Position numbers and translations under genes: made by a program. A DNA stretch of 64,000 nucleotides from a bacterium (GTDB lineage: Bacteria; Cyanobacteriota; Vampirovibrionia; Gastranaerophilales; JAILCC01), in assembly GCA_024680555.1 (NCBI GenBank), contig JAILCC010000016.1:62001-126000 (forward strand), in the 5' to 3' direction. Below, piece after piece: positions 50,444-60,466 of the stretch (positions are counted from its first letter, which is position 1; each line of letters begins with the position of its first letter). The notes under the pieces are model-generated. The model was not told the origin of the DNA. It saw only the letters and a list, made by a program, of their open reading frames with translations, and made no database searches.

Positions 50444-51877
50444 TTGTATAATAACGCTATTATTCAAACAAGTTACAAACCATATATACCGCCGCCAAAG
50501 AAAAAAGCGGTAAATAACAATGAAGAAAAAGGTCAAGAGACTAAAGGCAGGGTTGTCTCTCCAAACGAATATCAGAATTTCAAGGGAGAAAAGCAGCCTT
50601 CGTCCGACACCTTTACGCATTCAAATGTACAACCGCCCGAAAAAATCAATATAAAACAGGTTTTAATAGATTTCAATTCAACACTTGCGGCAATAGGTGC
50701 AACTGAAGATGTTGAAAATGAGGTAAAAACATATCTCGGACTTGTTGAATCTCAAGCCCAAAAGAACAACCCCAATAAAAAAATAATTGTATCAAACCTT
50801 AAAATTGCGGCTGACGTTCTCGACGGATATATTTCAGACACCTTAAAAAAACCGTCAAAAGTTGTAAAAGACTGGGTTGATGCGCTTTTATTACAAAACA
50901 TTGATTTCAAAAATGATGCAAGTATAACCAAGGGAGCTTTTGAAAGCATAACTGGCGAACAACCTCAAACTGCAAAACTCGCAGAAAAAAAACTTGCCGA
51001 AAAAGCTCAGACACAAGCAGCAGCACTTCAATCCCAAGAAAATACCGACGAAACACAAAAGGCGGAAGAAACTGCACAACCTGCAGCGCAACAAAACCCG
51101 ATTCACCAAGATAACCCTCAAGTAACTGCGCTCATTTCTCAGGCAGACAAAATTATTGAAACAGAGCCCAAAGACGCATTGTCCGTATTATCTGAAGCAT
51201 TTACTATTGCGCAAAATTATTCAGACAAAAATTCAATGGCAAAAATATATTCAAAAATTGCGGAAGCACAAAACAGATTAAACAATCTTCATCAAGCCTT
51301 AGACTGTCTGAATGCCTCAACAATTCTTGCTTATGAAACAGAAAACAATACTTTAAAATCACACAACCACAAACAAATGGCATCAATATACGATGAAGCA
51401 GGATATATGGATACCGCAATGTCTCATTATTTTGCATCATTGGGCGTTGACGGAGAAATAGAGAACACCGAAAACCAAGCAGATACGCTTAATTCTATAG
51501 GCAAAATGTACACTCAACGCTATATGAAAGACGAAGCAATAGATTATTATAAAGACGCTCTTGATTTGGCAAAAATAACTGGAAGCCTTAATATAATGAG
51601 CGATTCGTTCTTCAACACGGCAATCACTCATAAAAATTCTGGAGATACGGAAAAAGCAATTTCAAATCTGAAAAATGCCGCATTATTATCAGAAAAGGCG
51701 GGAAATACCGATGATTTATCTGCAATATATGAAGAAGCCGGCGATTTGATGGTACAAAAAGCCTACAGAAAAAGAGCCCAAGACCTGTATAAAAAATCAT
51801 ATCGTATGGCAGAAAAATCCGGTGATAAAGAAACCTTGAGCCGATTGAGAGAAAAGTTGTATTCTATAGCTGCATAA
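50444..51877 (+). CDS. TPR protein with disordered N-terminus and internal NFKG motif
   Basis: 477 residues. The first 65 residues are polar and proline-rich and include the element YQNFKGE (about residues 43-49). A small helical domain (about 65-170) and an Ala/Gln/Glu-rich linker (about 175-225) follow, then about six tetratricopeptide repeats (230-470) of the long, Rapsyn/CheR-like kind. Such proteins scaffold protein complexes. The start is TTG with AGGGA nine bases upstream. It is alone between divergent tlyA and the downstream efp. Confidence 0.8.
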   Translation: MYNNAIIQTSYKPYIPPPKKKAVNNNEEKGQETKGRVVSPNEYQNFKGEKQPSSDTFTHSNVQPPEKINIKQVLIDFNSTLAAIGATEDVENEVKTYLGLVESQAQKNNPNKKIIVSNLKIAADVLDGYISDTLKKPSKVVKDWVDALLLQNIDFKNDASITKGAFESITGEQPQTAKLAEKKLAEKAQTQAAALQSQENTDETQKAEETAQPAAQQNPIHQDNPQVTALISQADKIIETEPKDALSVLSEAFTIAQNYSDKNSMAKIYSKIAEAQNRLNNLHQALDCLNASTILAYETENNTLKSHNHKQMASIYDEAGYMDTAMSHYFASLGVDGEIENTENQADTLNSIGKMYTQRYMKDEAIDYYKDALDLAKITGSLNIMSDSFFNTAITHKNSGDTEKAISNLKNAALLSEKAGNTDDLSAIYEEAGDLMVQKAYRKRAQDLYKKSYRMAEKSGDKETLSRLREKLYSIAA

Positions 51878-51956
51878 ATTTGCGGTACGTTAGCATATTC
51901 ACAAAAAAATGTTTTTCTGTTAAAATGACTGAAGAATATTTTATAAGGGAACTTTT

Positions 51957-52514
51957 ATGATTTCAACAAACGAATTAAAAAACGGAATTACAATTGAAGT
52001 TGATGGTGCATTATATCAAGTAGTTGAGTTTTTGCACGTAAAACCGGGTAAAGGTGCAGCATTTGTAAGAACAAAGCTAAAAAATGTTGAAACCGGTAAT
52101 ACTATGGAAAAAACATTCAGGGCGGGTGAAAAATTCCCGAAAGTAACTCTTGAAAAGAAAGAAATGCAATATTTATACAAAGCAGACAAAGATTATATTT
52201 TTATGGATAACACAACATACGACCAAATTACTCTTTCCGAAGACCAAATTGGTGATGGAATTAAATATCTGAAAGAAAACATGATAATTCAAACGCTTGA
52301 ATGCAAAGGCAAATTGATTGGTATTGATTTACCTAACTTTGTTGAATTACAAGTTGTTGATACACCTCCGGGAGAAAAAGGAAATACTGCTCAAGGCGGT
52401 ACAAAACCGGCTACGCTTGAAACAGGTGCAGTTGTAAACGTTCCTTTCTTCATCAACAACGGAGAAATGATTAGAGTTGACACTAGAACCAATTCATACT
52501 TAGATAGGGCATAA
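51957..52514 (+). CDS. efp: elongation factor P
   Basis: Relieves ribosome stalling at proline runs. 185 residues in the usual three beta-barrel domains. The tip loop reads [10 protein letters not shown] with the lysine that is modified in many species; the C-terminal barrel has the signature [22 protein letters not shown] split across strands. AAGGGA precedes the ATG. It heads efp-accB-accC, a common cluster. Confidence 0.97.
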   Translation: MISTNELKNGITIEVDGALYQVVEFLHVKPGKGAAFVRTKLKNVETGNTMEKTFRAGEKFPKVTLEKKEMQYLYKADKDYIFMDNTTYDQITLSEDQIGDGIKYLKENMIIQTLECKGKLIGIDLPNFVELQVVDTPPGEKGNTAQGGTKPATLETGAVVNVPFFINNGEMIRVDTRTNSYLDRA

Positions 52515-52532
52515 TATATAAGAGTGAATACT

Positions 52533-52967
52533 ATGAATATGGATATTGAATACATTAAACAAATAGCCGATGTAATGGACGAAAAATCCTTAACAGAATT
52601 GGCTATTGAAGACAACGGACAAAAAATTTCGCTAAAGAAAGGTGCCGTTAATCAGGTTGCAAACATTGCACCTGTCACAGAACATGCAGCAATTGCATCC
52701 GAAGAACCGCAAGAAGAACAACCTGCAAGAAAAGCTACCCCGATTACATCTCCGATGGTTGGTACATTCTACAGTGCGGCATCTCCCGATGAAGAACCGT
52801 TTGTTCAAGTCGGTGACGTTATCAGACCGGGACAAGTTGTTTGTATTATTGAAGCAATGAAGCTTATGAATGAAATCGAAGCTGATGTTTCCGGCAAAGT
52901 AGTTGAAATTTGTGTCGAAAATGGTCAAACGATTGAGTTTGGTCAGGTTTTAATGTACATAGAATAG
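52533..52967 (+). CDS. accB: biotin carboxyl carrier protein of acetyl-CoA carboxylase
   Basis: Carries the biotin between the carboxylase and the carboxyltransferase in fatty acid synthesis. 144 residues: a helical N-terminal part, a Pro/Glu-rich linker and the biotinyl domain with IEAMKLMNEIEAD (biotin on the Lys). The ATG at 52533 is preferred to GTG 52524. It lies 18 bases after efp and 9 before accC. Confidence 0.96.
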   Translation: MNMDIEYIKQIADVMDEKSLTELAIEDNGQKISLKKGAVNQVANIAPVTEHAAIASEEPQEEQPARKATPITSPMVGTFYSAASPDEEPFVQVGDVIRPGQVVCIIEAMKLMNEIEADVSGKVVEICVENGQTIEFGQVLMYIE

Positions 52968-52976
52968 GGTTTTAAC

Positions 52977-54323
52977 ATGTTTGATAAAATTTTAATAGCC
53001 AACAGGGGGGAGGTTGCACTCCGAATAATAAGGACATGCAAAGAAATGGGTATCCGGACTGTGGCTATATACTCCAAGGCAGATGAAGACTGTTTGCACG
53101 TAAGCATGGCAGACGAAGCATATTGTGTAGGACCGGCACCCTCGCAAGAAAGCTACTTAAATGTTCCCAACATTCTTAGCACAGCATTATTGGCACAGGT
53201 AGATGCAATTCACCCTGGATATGGTTTTTTGGCTGAAAACCAATCATTTGCAGAAATTTGTGCAGACCACAAAATTAAATTTATAGGACCTCTGCCCGAA
53301 CACATTACGGCTATGGGAGATAAGGTTTCGGCAAGAGCCACAATGAAAAATAACAATGTCCCGATTATAGAGGGTTCACCTTTATTGGATTCAGTGGAAG
53401 AAGCCCTTGAATATGCCGAAAAAATCGGCTATCCGATTATTTTAAAGGCAACTGCCGGCGGCGGCGGAAAAGGCATGAGAGTTGTTAACAACGATGAAGA
53501 AATGGCGAATGCGTATAGTATTACAAAAAGCGAAGCTATGGCATTTTTTGCAAATGATAATATTTATATGGAAAAATATATTGCCAACCCAAGACACATA
53601 GAGGTTCAAATCGTTGCAGACTCATACGGCAACGTTTGTCATTTGGGAGACAGAGATTGTACAATTCAACGCAGAAATCAAAAGTTAATAGAAGAAGCGC
53701 CGTCTGCAATAGCGCCCCAAAACATAAAAGAGAAAATGGCGCAGGCAGCGATAAATGCAGCAAAAGCAATAAATTACGAGGGAGTCGGAACCGTAGAATT
53801 TTTATTTGACGGCAAAGACTTCTACTTTATGGAAATGAATACAAGATTACAGGTTGAGCATGGCATAACAGAAGTCGTAACCAACAGAGATTTAGTCAGG
53901 GAACAAATTCTCATAGCGGCAGGTGAGCGGCTTTCTTTCAAACAGGAAGAAGTAAATATATCAGGTCACGCTATTGAATGCCGTATAAATGCGGAAAATC
54001 CCGACAAAGATTTTATGCCGTGTCCGGGTGAAATTGAAGGTTATATAGCCCCCGGCGGCTTTGGAGTCAGAGTGGACAGCCATGTTTATACAAACTACAA
54101 AATTCCGCCGAATTATGACTCTATGATAGCAAAGGTAATCACCAGAGGTGAAACAAGAGAAGAGGCCCGAATAAGAATGATTCGAGCATTGAATGAATAT
54201 GTAATATTGGGTGTCAATACAACCATCCCTTTCCACAAAAAAATCTTGCGCAATCAAGCGTTTATTAGGAACTCTTACTCCACAAAGTTTGTTGAAGAAG
54301 AAATGATGAAAGTTGAAGTGTAA
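52977..54323 (+). CDS. accC: biotin carboxylase subunit of acetyl-CoA carboxylase
   Basis: ATP-dependent carboxylation of biotin on AccB. 448 residues, ATP-grasp enzyme: ILIANRGEVALRIIRTCKEM, KATAGGGGKGMRVV, EKYIANPRHIEVQIVAD, and MNTRLQVEHGITE. AGGG lies eight bases before the ATG. The carboxyltransferase genes accA/accD are not in the window. Confidence 0.98.
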   Translation: MFDKILIANRGEVALRIIRTCKEMGIRTVAIYSKADEDCLHVSMADEAYCVGPAPSQESYLNVPNILSTALLAQVDAIHPGYGFLAENQSFAEICADHKIKFIGPLPEHITAMGDKVSARATMKNNNVPIIEGSPLLDSVEEALEYAEKIGYPIILKATAGGGGKGMRVVNNDEEMANAYSITKSEAMAFFANDNIYMEKYIANPRHIEVQIVADSYGNVCHLGDRDCTIQRRNQKLIEEAPSAIAPQNIKEKMAQAAINAAKAINYEGVGTVEFLFDGKDFYFMEMNTRLQVEHGITEVVTNRDLVREQILIAAGERLSFKQEEVNISGHAIECRINAENPDKDFMPCPGEIEGYIAPGGFGVRVDSHVYTNYKIPPNYDSMIAKVITRGETREEARIRMIRALNEYVILGVNTTIPFHKKILRNQAFIRNSYSTKFVEEEMMKVEV

Positions 54324-54325
54324 TT

Positions 54326-56209
54326 ATGACTACAAAAAAAGAATTGCCTGAATATTTGGCAGACGCTACAAGATTTTTAGCAGAAAAAGATTATGCAGGT
54401 GCACTCAAAGAATACAAAGGTGTTCTAAAACTGCAACCTGACCACTTAGAAGCACTAAAGGGTGCCGGCATGTGTAGCTACAACCTCAGAGATAATATTG
54501 CCGGTCTGAAATATTTTCAAAAAGCAATAGCAATTGCACCAAATGATGCTACCTCATTGTACTATCTTGCATCATTATCCGTATTAAATGAAAAATTTCC
54601 GGAAGCAATCGAATACGCAAACAAAGTTATAGATTTCCGCCCCGACTTTTTTGATGCTTATAAAATACTTTTCACAATATATTTAAAATTACAAAAATTC
54701 GATGCGATTTTTGAATTGAACAAACGTTTTGAAGAACAAAAAGTTGACGTATTGGATGACACGGTTCACGTTATTGTAGCTACAACATATATGTTACAAA
54801 AGAAATACAATGTTGCACTTGAACTATTCAAAACTGCAAACAAAATTGATCCGACAAAAACTCAAACAATCAACAACATTGGCGTTTGCTATATGTCACT
54901 CAAAAAATATGACGAAGCCATTAACGCTTTTGAAAAATCAATTGAATTGGACAACAAAAATTCAATTACATATACCAACTTGGGTACGGTATTGCAGCTC
55001 AAGGGAGAATTTTTGAAAGCACTGGATGCCTTCAATAAAGCGCTGGAAGTAGAACCCGATAGCTTTATGAACCTGCTGAATGTGGCAAACCTATCCAATG
55101 TCCTTCGCAGATACAACATGGCAATTGCATCCTATGAAAAGATGCTAAAAATCAATCCCGACTTAAAAGATATTCGCTCTACACTAATAGGTGCATACGT
55201 TAAAAACGGTCAGCCAGACAAGGCAATTAACCTTATAGACACTGCACTAAAACAAACCCCGAGAAATGTACCTTTGTTATTTAGAAAAGCAAAGATATAT
55301 ACGGATATGGGCGACTTCACGGCAGCATCCAAAATATACGAACAAATAGTTACATTCAAAAAGAACTCTCCCGCAATCTACCATGCGTATGCAGTTCTTT
55401 ATACAAAAATGAATAACTATGACAAGGCTTTACAATACCTGAATAAGGCACTTGGCTTGGACGAAAACAACGCAGCAGTCCACAAAGATTTGGGTGTTAT
55501 ATATCTTATGAGAAATCAAGTAGATTATGCAAAAGATGAGTTTGACAAAGCTATAAAACTCGGAGATACGGATAACGACATCCTTAAAGAGGGTGCTGAC
55601 TTCTATTATTCAATAAGCGATTTTGCCAAGGCAGATGAACTATACAGGCGCTCATTAAAAATCGAAAACAACCCTTATACGAGATTATCTCTGGGCATCA
55701 ACTTGATAGCACAAAACAAAATAGAAGAAGCATTTGCTACGCTTGAACCACTGATGAGTTCATTGCCTGATAATGCAGAACTGCTATATAATTTGGCAAG
55801 AATTTTCTACATTCAAAAAGATTATGATAAAGCCTCAAGACTTGCAAGAAAAGCATATTATATCGTGCCGACCATAGAAATTGCAAACTTGATGGGATTA
55901 TGCCAAAAAGAACTTGAAGATTATAAAGGTGCAGCAGGTATCTTTGAAAAAATTATTGAGCAGTATGCTATTAACAAACAAGTTTACATTGACTTAATTT
56001 CTTGCTATGAAAAGCTCGGAAATACCCAAGCCATCATAGATACGTATAAAAAGGCAAACGAACATCTTATTTATGATGAAGAACGTGTTATAAAACTTGC
56101 AAACCTGCTTTCTAAAAATGGCAAAAAGGATGAAGCAAAACAACTTTTGGATAAGGCAAACTTTGACCATCCGTCAGAAAATTTGACGCAAGAAATATCA
56201 AAACTGTAA
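54326..56209 (+). CDS. large TPR protein
   Basis: 627 residues built almost wholly of TPR repeats (about 16-17 units from residue 8 to 620, for example YAGALKEYKGVLKLQPDHLEALKG and YDKALQYLNKALGLDENNAA shortened here). No signal peptide or membrane helix, so a cytoplasmic scaffold. It starts two bases after accC and should be translated with it, though no link to fatty acid synthesis is evident. Confidence 0.88.
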   Translation: MTTKKELPEYLADATRFLAEKDYAGALKEYKGVLKLQPDHLEALKGAGMCSYNLRDNIAGLKYFQKAIAIAPNDATSLYYLASLSVLNEKFPEAIEYANKVIDFRPDFFDAYKILFTIYLKLQKFDAIFELNKRFEEQKVDVLDDTVHVIVATTYMLQKKYNVALELFKTANKIDPTKTQTINNIGVCYMSLKKYDEAINAFEKSIELDNKNSITYTNLGTVLQLKGEFLKALDAFNKALEVEPDSFMNLLNVANLSNVLRRYNMAIASYEKMLKINPDLKDIRSTLIGAYVKNGQPDKAINLIDTALKQTPRNVPLLFRKAKIYTDMGDFTAASKIYEQIVTFKKNSPAIYHAYAVLYTKMNNYDKALQYLNKALGLDENNAAVHKDLGVIYLMRNQVDYAKDEFDKAIKLGDTDNDILKEGADFYYSISDFAKADELYRRSLKIENNPYTRLSLGINLIAQNKIEEAFATLEPLMSSLPDNAELLYNLARIFYIQKDYDKASRLARKAYYIVPTIEIANLMGLCQKELEDYKGAAGIFEKIIEQYAINKQVYIDLISCYEKLGNTQAIIDTYKKANEHLIYDEERVIKLANLLSKNGKKDEAKQLLDKANFDHPSENLTQEISKL

Positions 56210-56218
56210 GGGTTTTAT

Positions 56219-56611
56219 ATGGACTTATCGAATATTATACCAATAATTTTTGGTTGTTTAATCGGTTGGTGCGTACTTTATGAACCGTGCAAAATTTTAA
56301 TTAAAGGGAAAAAATTCATTCCTGTTCAGGGAATAGTAGAGGAGTACGAATCCTGTCCAAAAGGAGGATATTACACAGTTACAAAATATGAATTTGACGG
56401 GCTAATATATAAAAAGAGAAGTGTTTACAATTCAGCAATAAACTTGCTACCCAAAATAGGTACACCTATTGATTTAAAAGTCAATCCCGATAAGCCAAAT
56501 GATGCTATTTTTGCATCTTTTAAAGACTATTGGGCGCTTATATTTCCATTATTATTAGCCGTGGCAATGATTGTTGTTGGAGCTTTGAAATTGTTCAAAA
56601 TCATAAGCTAG
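56219..56611 (+). CDS. DUF3592-like membrane protein
   Basis: 130 residues with a membrane segment at each end (about 7-25 and 103-125) enclosing a beta domain with VQGIVEEYESCPKGG and GTPIDLKVNPDKPNDAIF, the layout of DUF3592 proteins. Function unknown. AAGGG precedes the ATG, nine bases after the TPR gene. A terminator follows. Confidence 0.75.
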   Translation: MDLSNIIPIIFGCLIGWCVLYEPCKILIKGKKFIPVQGIVEEYESCPKGGYYTVTKYEFDGLIYKKRSVYNSAINLLPKIGTPIDLKVNPDKPNDAIFASFKDYWALIFPLLLAVAMIVVGALKLFKIIS

Positions 56612-56631
56612 TCAGAATAGATGTAAAATAA

Positions 56632-56662
56632 AAACCCCCTGGAAATATCAGGGGGTTTGTTA
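56632..56662 (+). terminator. rho-independent terminator after the accBC-TPR transcript
   Basis: A 10-bp stem AAACCCCCTG / CAGGGGGTTT with a 7-base loop, followed by a short T-rich stretch. Confidence 0.85.
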
Positions 56663-56665
56663 CAT

Positions 56666-56725
56666 GTCATGCTGAACTTGATTCAGCATCTCATATTATA
56701 GATTCCAAAACAAGTTCGTAATGAC
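56666..56725. repeat. REP-like palindromic element
   Basis: About 60 bases starting GTCAT and ending ATGAC. It has an inner palindrome ATGCTGAA-cttga-TTCAGCAT, and the outer arms pair imperfectly over their length (GAACTTG left, CAAGTTC right). Elements of this look are dispersed between genes in many genomes; only this copy was noticed here. It lies between convergent transcripts. Confidence 0.6.
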
Positions 56726-56735
56726 GTTACAATAT

Positions 56736-57602
56736 TTACTTTCCTAATTGCGCATTTACTTCATCGGCAAAGTTTTCTTGTCTTTTTTCAAGACCTTCGC
56801 CAAGAACGTATCTTTCAAACTTAACAATGCTGAATTTGCCTTCAATGAGCTGCCCTACAGTTTGGTCAGGAGCCTTAACGAACGGTTGCTCCAACAAGCA
56901 TTTTTGAGCCATAAGTTTGTTAACACGACCTTCAACGATTTTTGCTCTGATTTCTTCAGGTTTTTTAGCAAGGTCTTCCTTACCCATTTCGATACGTTTT
57001 TCTTCTTCTATAACTTCTGAAGGAATTTCATTTCTTGAAACAAATTCAGGAGCGCAGCTTGCTATGTGAAGACAAACATCTTTTGCAAGAGCTTCATCTG
57101 CTGCATTAGTTGCAAGCAAAACCGCAATTTTCTTGTTGTGAACGTATGTAGCAAGGTTACCTTCGTATCTTACGAAACGACGAATTGTAATTTTTTCGCC
57201 AATTTTGGCAATTGATTCTTTTACTCTTTCTTCAATTGTTCTGCCGCAACCGCAAGAACATTGTGCCGCCATCAAAGCAGCTACGTCAGCAGGATTTTCT
57301 TTAATAACAGTTTTTGCAACAGCTTGAACAAGTTCTTGAAATTCTGCGTTTTTAGCCACGAAGTCTGTTTCGCAATTAACTTCAACTACCGCACCGATGT
57401 TGCCTTCAATGCAGGTATCAACAACGCCTTCTGCAGCAATTCTGTTCATTTTTTTATCAGCAGAAGCAATACCTTTTTGCCTGAGGTATTCAGCTGCTTT
57501 TTCTATGTCACCGTTATTTTCCACAAGTGCTTTTTTGGCATCCAAAATGCCTGCGCCTGTTTTTTCTCTTAGTTCTTTAACTAATGATGCTGTAATTTCC
57601 AT
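56736..57602 (-). CDS. tsf: elongation factor Ts
   Basis: Nucleotide exchange factor for EF-Tu. 288 residues; the N-terminal UBA-like domain has VKELREKTGAGILDAKKAL and the core has VVEVNCETDFVAKN. Odd: a CSCGCG cluster (Cys115, 117, 119) in the loop after the first core helix, not usual for EF-Ts; together with Cys77 and Cys64 it makes the protein cysteine-rich. Second gene of the rpsB-tsf operon, with a GAGGA site. Confidence 0.97.
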   Translation of the reverse strand: MEITASLVKELREKTGAGILDAKKALVENNGDIEKAAEYLRQKGIASADKKMNRIAAEGVVDTCIEGNIGAVVEVNCETDFVAKNAEFQELVQAVAKTVIKENPADVAALMAAQCSCGCGRTIEERVKESIAKIGEKITIRRFVRYEGNLATYVHNKKIAVLLATNAADEALAKDVCLHIASCAPEFVSRNEIPSEVIEEEKRIEMGKEDLAKKPEEIRAKIVEGRVNKLMAQKCLLEQPFVKAPDQTVGQLIEGKFSIVKFERYVLGEGLEKRQENFADEVNAQLGK

Positions 57603-57620
57603 TATAGTCCTCTTTTCTTA

Positions 57621-58427
57621 TTATTCTGCAACAACTTCTTCTTTTGCTTCTTCTTCAACTTCTTGAGCTGCATGAGCCTTATTAGCTTCAGCTTTTAATT
57701 GTTTATCAGTTTTACCTTCAAGGTTTTCTGCGCCCATAGCTTCTCTGAGCTGTTTACCTGCAAGAACCGCATCTGCAACTTTTGAAGTAATCAACTTGAT
57801 TGAACGAATTGCATCGTCGTTTGCCGGAATAACATAATCAATATTGTCCGGATCTGAATTTGTATCAACCATACAAACCACAGGAATATTCAATTTGTTA
57901 GCTTCTTGAATTGCGATAAGTTCTTTCTTTTGGTCAATGATAAAGAGCATATCGGGCATTCCGTGCATAGTTTTAACACCACCAAGTGTTTTTTGAAGTT
58001 TTTCAAGTTGTTTGTTCATTGTAGCAGCTTCTTTTTTCGGAAGTTTTTCAAAATAGCCGCTTTCTTTTAAGTCTTCAATTTCTCTGAGTTTGTTAATACG
58101 TGCTCTGATAGTTTCAAAGTTAGTAAGCATACCGCCGAGCCATCTTCTGTTGATATAATAGCATCCTGCTCTTTCTGCTTCTTCTTTAACAATATCTACT
58201 GCTTGTTTTTTCGTACCTACAAAAACTACGTTTTTACCTTTTGCGGCAACTGCCTTAACTGCTTCTAAAGCTTTGTCCAAAAGTTCTGTAGTTTGTTCAA
58301 GATTGATAATGTAAATACCATTTCTTTCACCAAAGATGTATTTTTTCATCTTAGGATTCCAACGTTGTGTTTGGTGACCAAAGTGAGCACCTGCCTCTAA
58401 TAATTCTAATAAAGTGTCGTTAGGCAT
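57621..58427 (-). CDS. rpsB: 30S ribosomal protein S2
   Basis: Ribosomal protein of 268 residues: [46 protein letters not shown], and [19 protein letters not shown]. The C-terminal tail (about 235-268) is an acidic Ala/Glu extension. AAAGGAC precedes the ATG. rpsB-tsf is the standard order. Confidence 0.98.
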   Translation of the reverse strand: MPNDTLLELLEAGAHFGHQTQRWNPKMKKYIFGERNGIYIINLEQTTELLDKALEAVKAVAAKGKNVVFVGTKKQAVDIVKEEAERAGCYYINRRWLGGMLTNFETIRARINKLREIEDLKESGYFEKLPKKEAATMNKQLEKLQKTLGGVKTMHGMPDMLFIIDQKKELIAIQEANKLNIPVVCMVDTNSDPDNIDYVIPANDDAIRSIKLITSKVADAVLAGKQLREAMGAENLEGKTDKQLKAEANKAHAAQEVEEEAKEEVVAE

Positions 58428-58600
58428 GATTTGTCCTTTCTAAATAAGTAATACGCTCGTTAAATCTGTGTTATATATGAAACTTGGGATTAACCTTATG
58501 AATAAGGCAGCGGCAATGCTTAAAATCCAAAAGTTACATGCCTCAATAACCGATGTTAACAATTATAATGTAACACAAACAAAGAATAGCGCAAATTCGG
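58428..58600 (-). promoter_or_regulatory. rpsB leader region
   Basis: 173 bases upstream of rpsB. A minus-strand TATAAT is near 58563-58568 with no good -35. The resulting leader of more than 120 bases before rpsB would be long enough for S2 autoregulation, as known in other bacteria, but I cannot identify the structure. Confidence 0.35.
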
Positions 58601-58628
58601 CAAAAAAATGCCGGCTTTTGTGCCGGCA
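58601..58628 (-). terminator. rho-independent terminator after the exported Gly-rich protein gene
   Basis: On the minus strand TGCCGGC, a 6-base loop, GCCGGCA, then seven T. Confidence 0.85.
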
Positions 58629-58654
58629 ATAATCGAAATCTGTTAATTTGTATA

Positions 58655-59473
58655 TTATTTGTTCATTATGTACATATCAGATGTGAGCATAACAGGTATT
58701 TGTTTTCCTGCTTTAGCTCTGTAGTGAAGCCCCGGAGTAACAAGACCAATTAAAAGACCTACACCACCGCCGACAGGCATACCTATTGCCAAACAACCCG
58801 TAGCTGCGGCACTTGCTGCAGCACCAATTGCCGCACCCAAACCGGCACCTACACCAAATAAACCTACAGTCCAAGCTGCAGGTTTTACAAATGTTAACCA
58901 CGGAGAAGGTTGCAATGCGTTATATTTTCCATAAACACATGCGCCCATCTTGCAGGAAGTTGCATTCGGAACAAGTACTTCGTTAAAATCAAGCATTACT
59001 CTTGCGTTTCTATTGAATGATCTGGGTTTGGTAACGCTTTTTACTGTTGCAACGATTTGAGTACCACTAGGAAGAAGCATTCTTCCTTCTTGGGTATATA
59101 AACCTTTCGGAAGGTCAAAAACAACACTGTCTCCTTCTTTAAGGTTTTTGGTTGTAAAGTTTTGAGCAAAAGCAACTTTAAATACATCGCCGCTCGGAAT
59201 AATTGCACCATTTTCTGTAATTTTAACGAGGTTTGACGAAACATTCTTTACTTTAGGTAAATTTTCATACTTTAAAACCGTAGCATCAGAAATATTATTT
59301 ACTTCAACAAACTGAACTGATGCGGAAGAAGCCGCAGGAGCATCAGCAACCGAAGCAATTTCGTTCACATCGGGAAGTTCTGCAGTTGAAGCAACAACAC
59401 TTGCGGAAGCCATACCCGTGTACGAAAAACATACTACAGCAACCAAAATACTTGCAAATAATTTCTTAAACAT
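58655..59473 (-). CDS. exported protein with glycine-rich membrane-inserting segment
   Basis: 272 residues with a signal peptide (about 1-25, ending ASA). A beta domain (about 75-180) includes DVFKVAFAQNFTTKNLKEGD and LLPSGTQIVATVKSV, reminiscent of outer-layer proteins that set a lipo- or conjugation-type LPxGT turn but not matched to a family. A long Gly/Ala-rich hydrophobic stretch (about 198-248, GVGAGLGAAIGAAASAAATG) follows, like glycine-zipper segments that span or associate with membranes. GGAG precedes the ATG. Function unknown. Confidence 0.6.
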   Translation of the reverse strand: MFKKLFASILVAVVCFSYTGMASASVVASTAELPDVNEIASVADAPAASSASVQFVEVNNISDATVLKYENLPKVKNVSSNLVKITENGAIIPSGDVFKVAFAQNFTTKNLKEGDSVVFDLPKGLYTQEGRMLLPSGTQIVATVKSVTKPRSFNRNARVMLDFNEVLVPNATSCKMGACVYGKYNALQPSPWLTFVKPAAWTVGLFGVGAGLGAAIGAAASAAATGCLAIGMPVGGGVGLLIGLVTPGLHYRAKAGKQIPVMLTSDMYIMNK

Positions 59474-59557
59474 ATTATCTCCTATTTGTTTTACTTGTAT
59501 TCTACAGGAAAATTATACTTATATTAGCTAAAAAAAGCAATAAAAATACGTCAAATG

Positions 59558-60415
59558 CTATACCAGTTTTATGTATTCGTAGTATTCATTTCTAAGATTA
59601 GGGTTCAATTTTTTAAGCAATTCGTCTTTGGGTATAAAGCCTTCCCTTATTGCAATTTCTTCTATACAGGATATTTTTTCACCCTTGGTTTCCTCATTGG
59701 CACGAACAAAATTTGCAGCCTGAAGAAGCGTGTCAAAAGTTCCGGTATCAAGCCATGTAAAACCTCGGCCCAATATTTCAACAGAAAGCTTATCTTCCAT
59801 CAAATATATGTTGTTCAAATCAGTAATTTCCAACTCACCTCTGGCTGACGGTTTAAGTGACTTTGCCTTTTCAATGACATCGTTTGTGTAAAAATACAAA
59901 CCGACAACCGCATAGTCAGAGCGAGGATTTGCCGGCTTTTCCTCAAGAGAAATCGCTTTTTGGTGTCTGTCAAATTCTACAACCCCGAACTGTTTCGGAT
60001 TTTTTACGTGACAAGCAAAAACCGTAGCACCGTCATTGTGGGCAACCACACGTTTTAATTGCGTTCCGAACCCATGTCCGTGGAAGATATTATCACCAAG
60101 AATAAGTGCAACATCATCATTACCTATAAAATCTTCAGCAACCAAAAATGCATCAGCAATTCCTCTCGGAACCTCTTGCACCGCATATTCAAATTTCATC
60201 CCAAGTTGAGAGCCGTCCCCCAAAAGTTTTTGAAAATTTGACAAATCATCAGGGTTGGTAATAATCATAAGCTCTCTTATCCCTGCCAGCATAAGTGTGG
60301 AAATAGGATAATAAATCATTGGTTTATCATATATAGGTAAAAGAATTTTGGAAATGGGAATACTTGCCGGATAAAGTCTTGTACCAGCTCCGCCCGCTAA
60401 AACTATACCTTTCAT
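59558..60415 (-). CDS. rfbA: glucose-1-phosphate thymidylyltransferase
   Basis: Makes dTDP-glucose from glucose-1-phosphate and dTTP for dTDP-rhamnose and related surface sugars. 285 residues: the nucleotidyltransferase motif GGAGTRLYP, LLPIYDKPMIYYPISTLMLAGI, LGDNIFHGHGF, SLEEKPANPRSDYAVVGLYFY and FTWLDTGTFD. AGGGGA precedes the ATG. rfbB/C/D are not nearby. Confidence 0.95.
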   Translation of the reverse strand: MKGIVLAGGAGTRLYPASIPISKILLPIYDKPMIYYPISTLMLAGIRELMIITNPDDLSNFQKLLGDGSQLGMKFEYAVQEVPRGIADAFLVAEDFIGNDDVALILGDNIFHGHGFGTQLKRVVAHNDGATVFACHVKNPKQFGVVEFDRHQKAISLEEKPANPRSDYAVVGLYFYTNDVIEKAKSLKPSARGELEITDLNNIYLMEDKLSVEILGRGFTWLDTGTFDTLLQAANFVRANEETKGEKISCIEEIAIREGFIPKDELLKKLNPNLRNEYYEYIKLV

Positions 60416-60466
60416 ATATATCCCCTATAAAACTCTCACAAAATAATTTTCGCAGATTAGGCAAAT

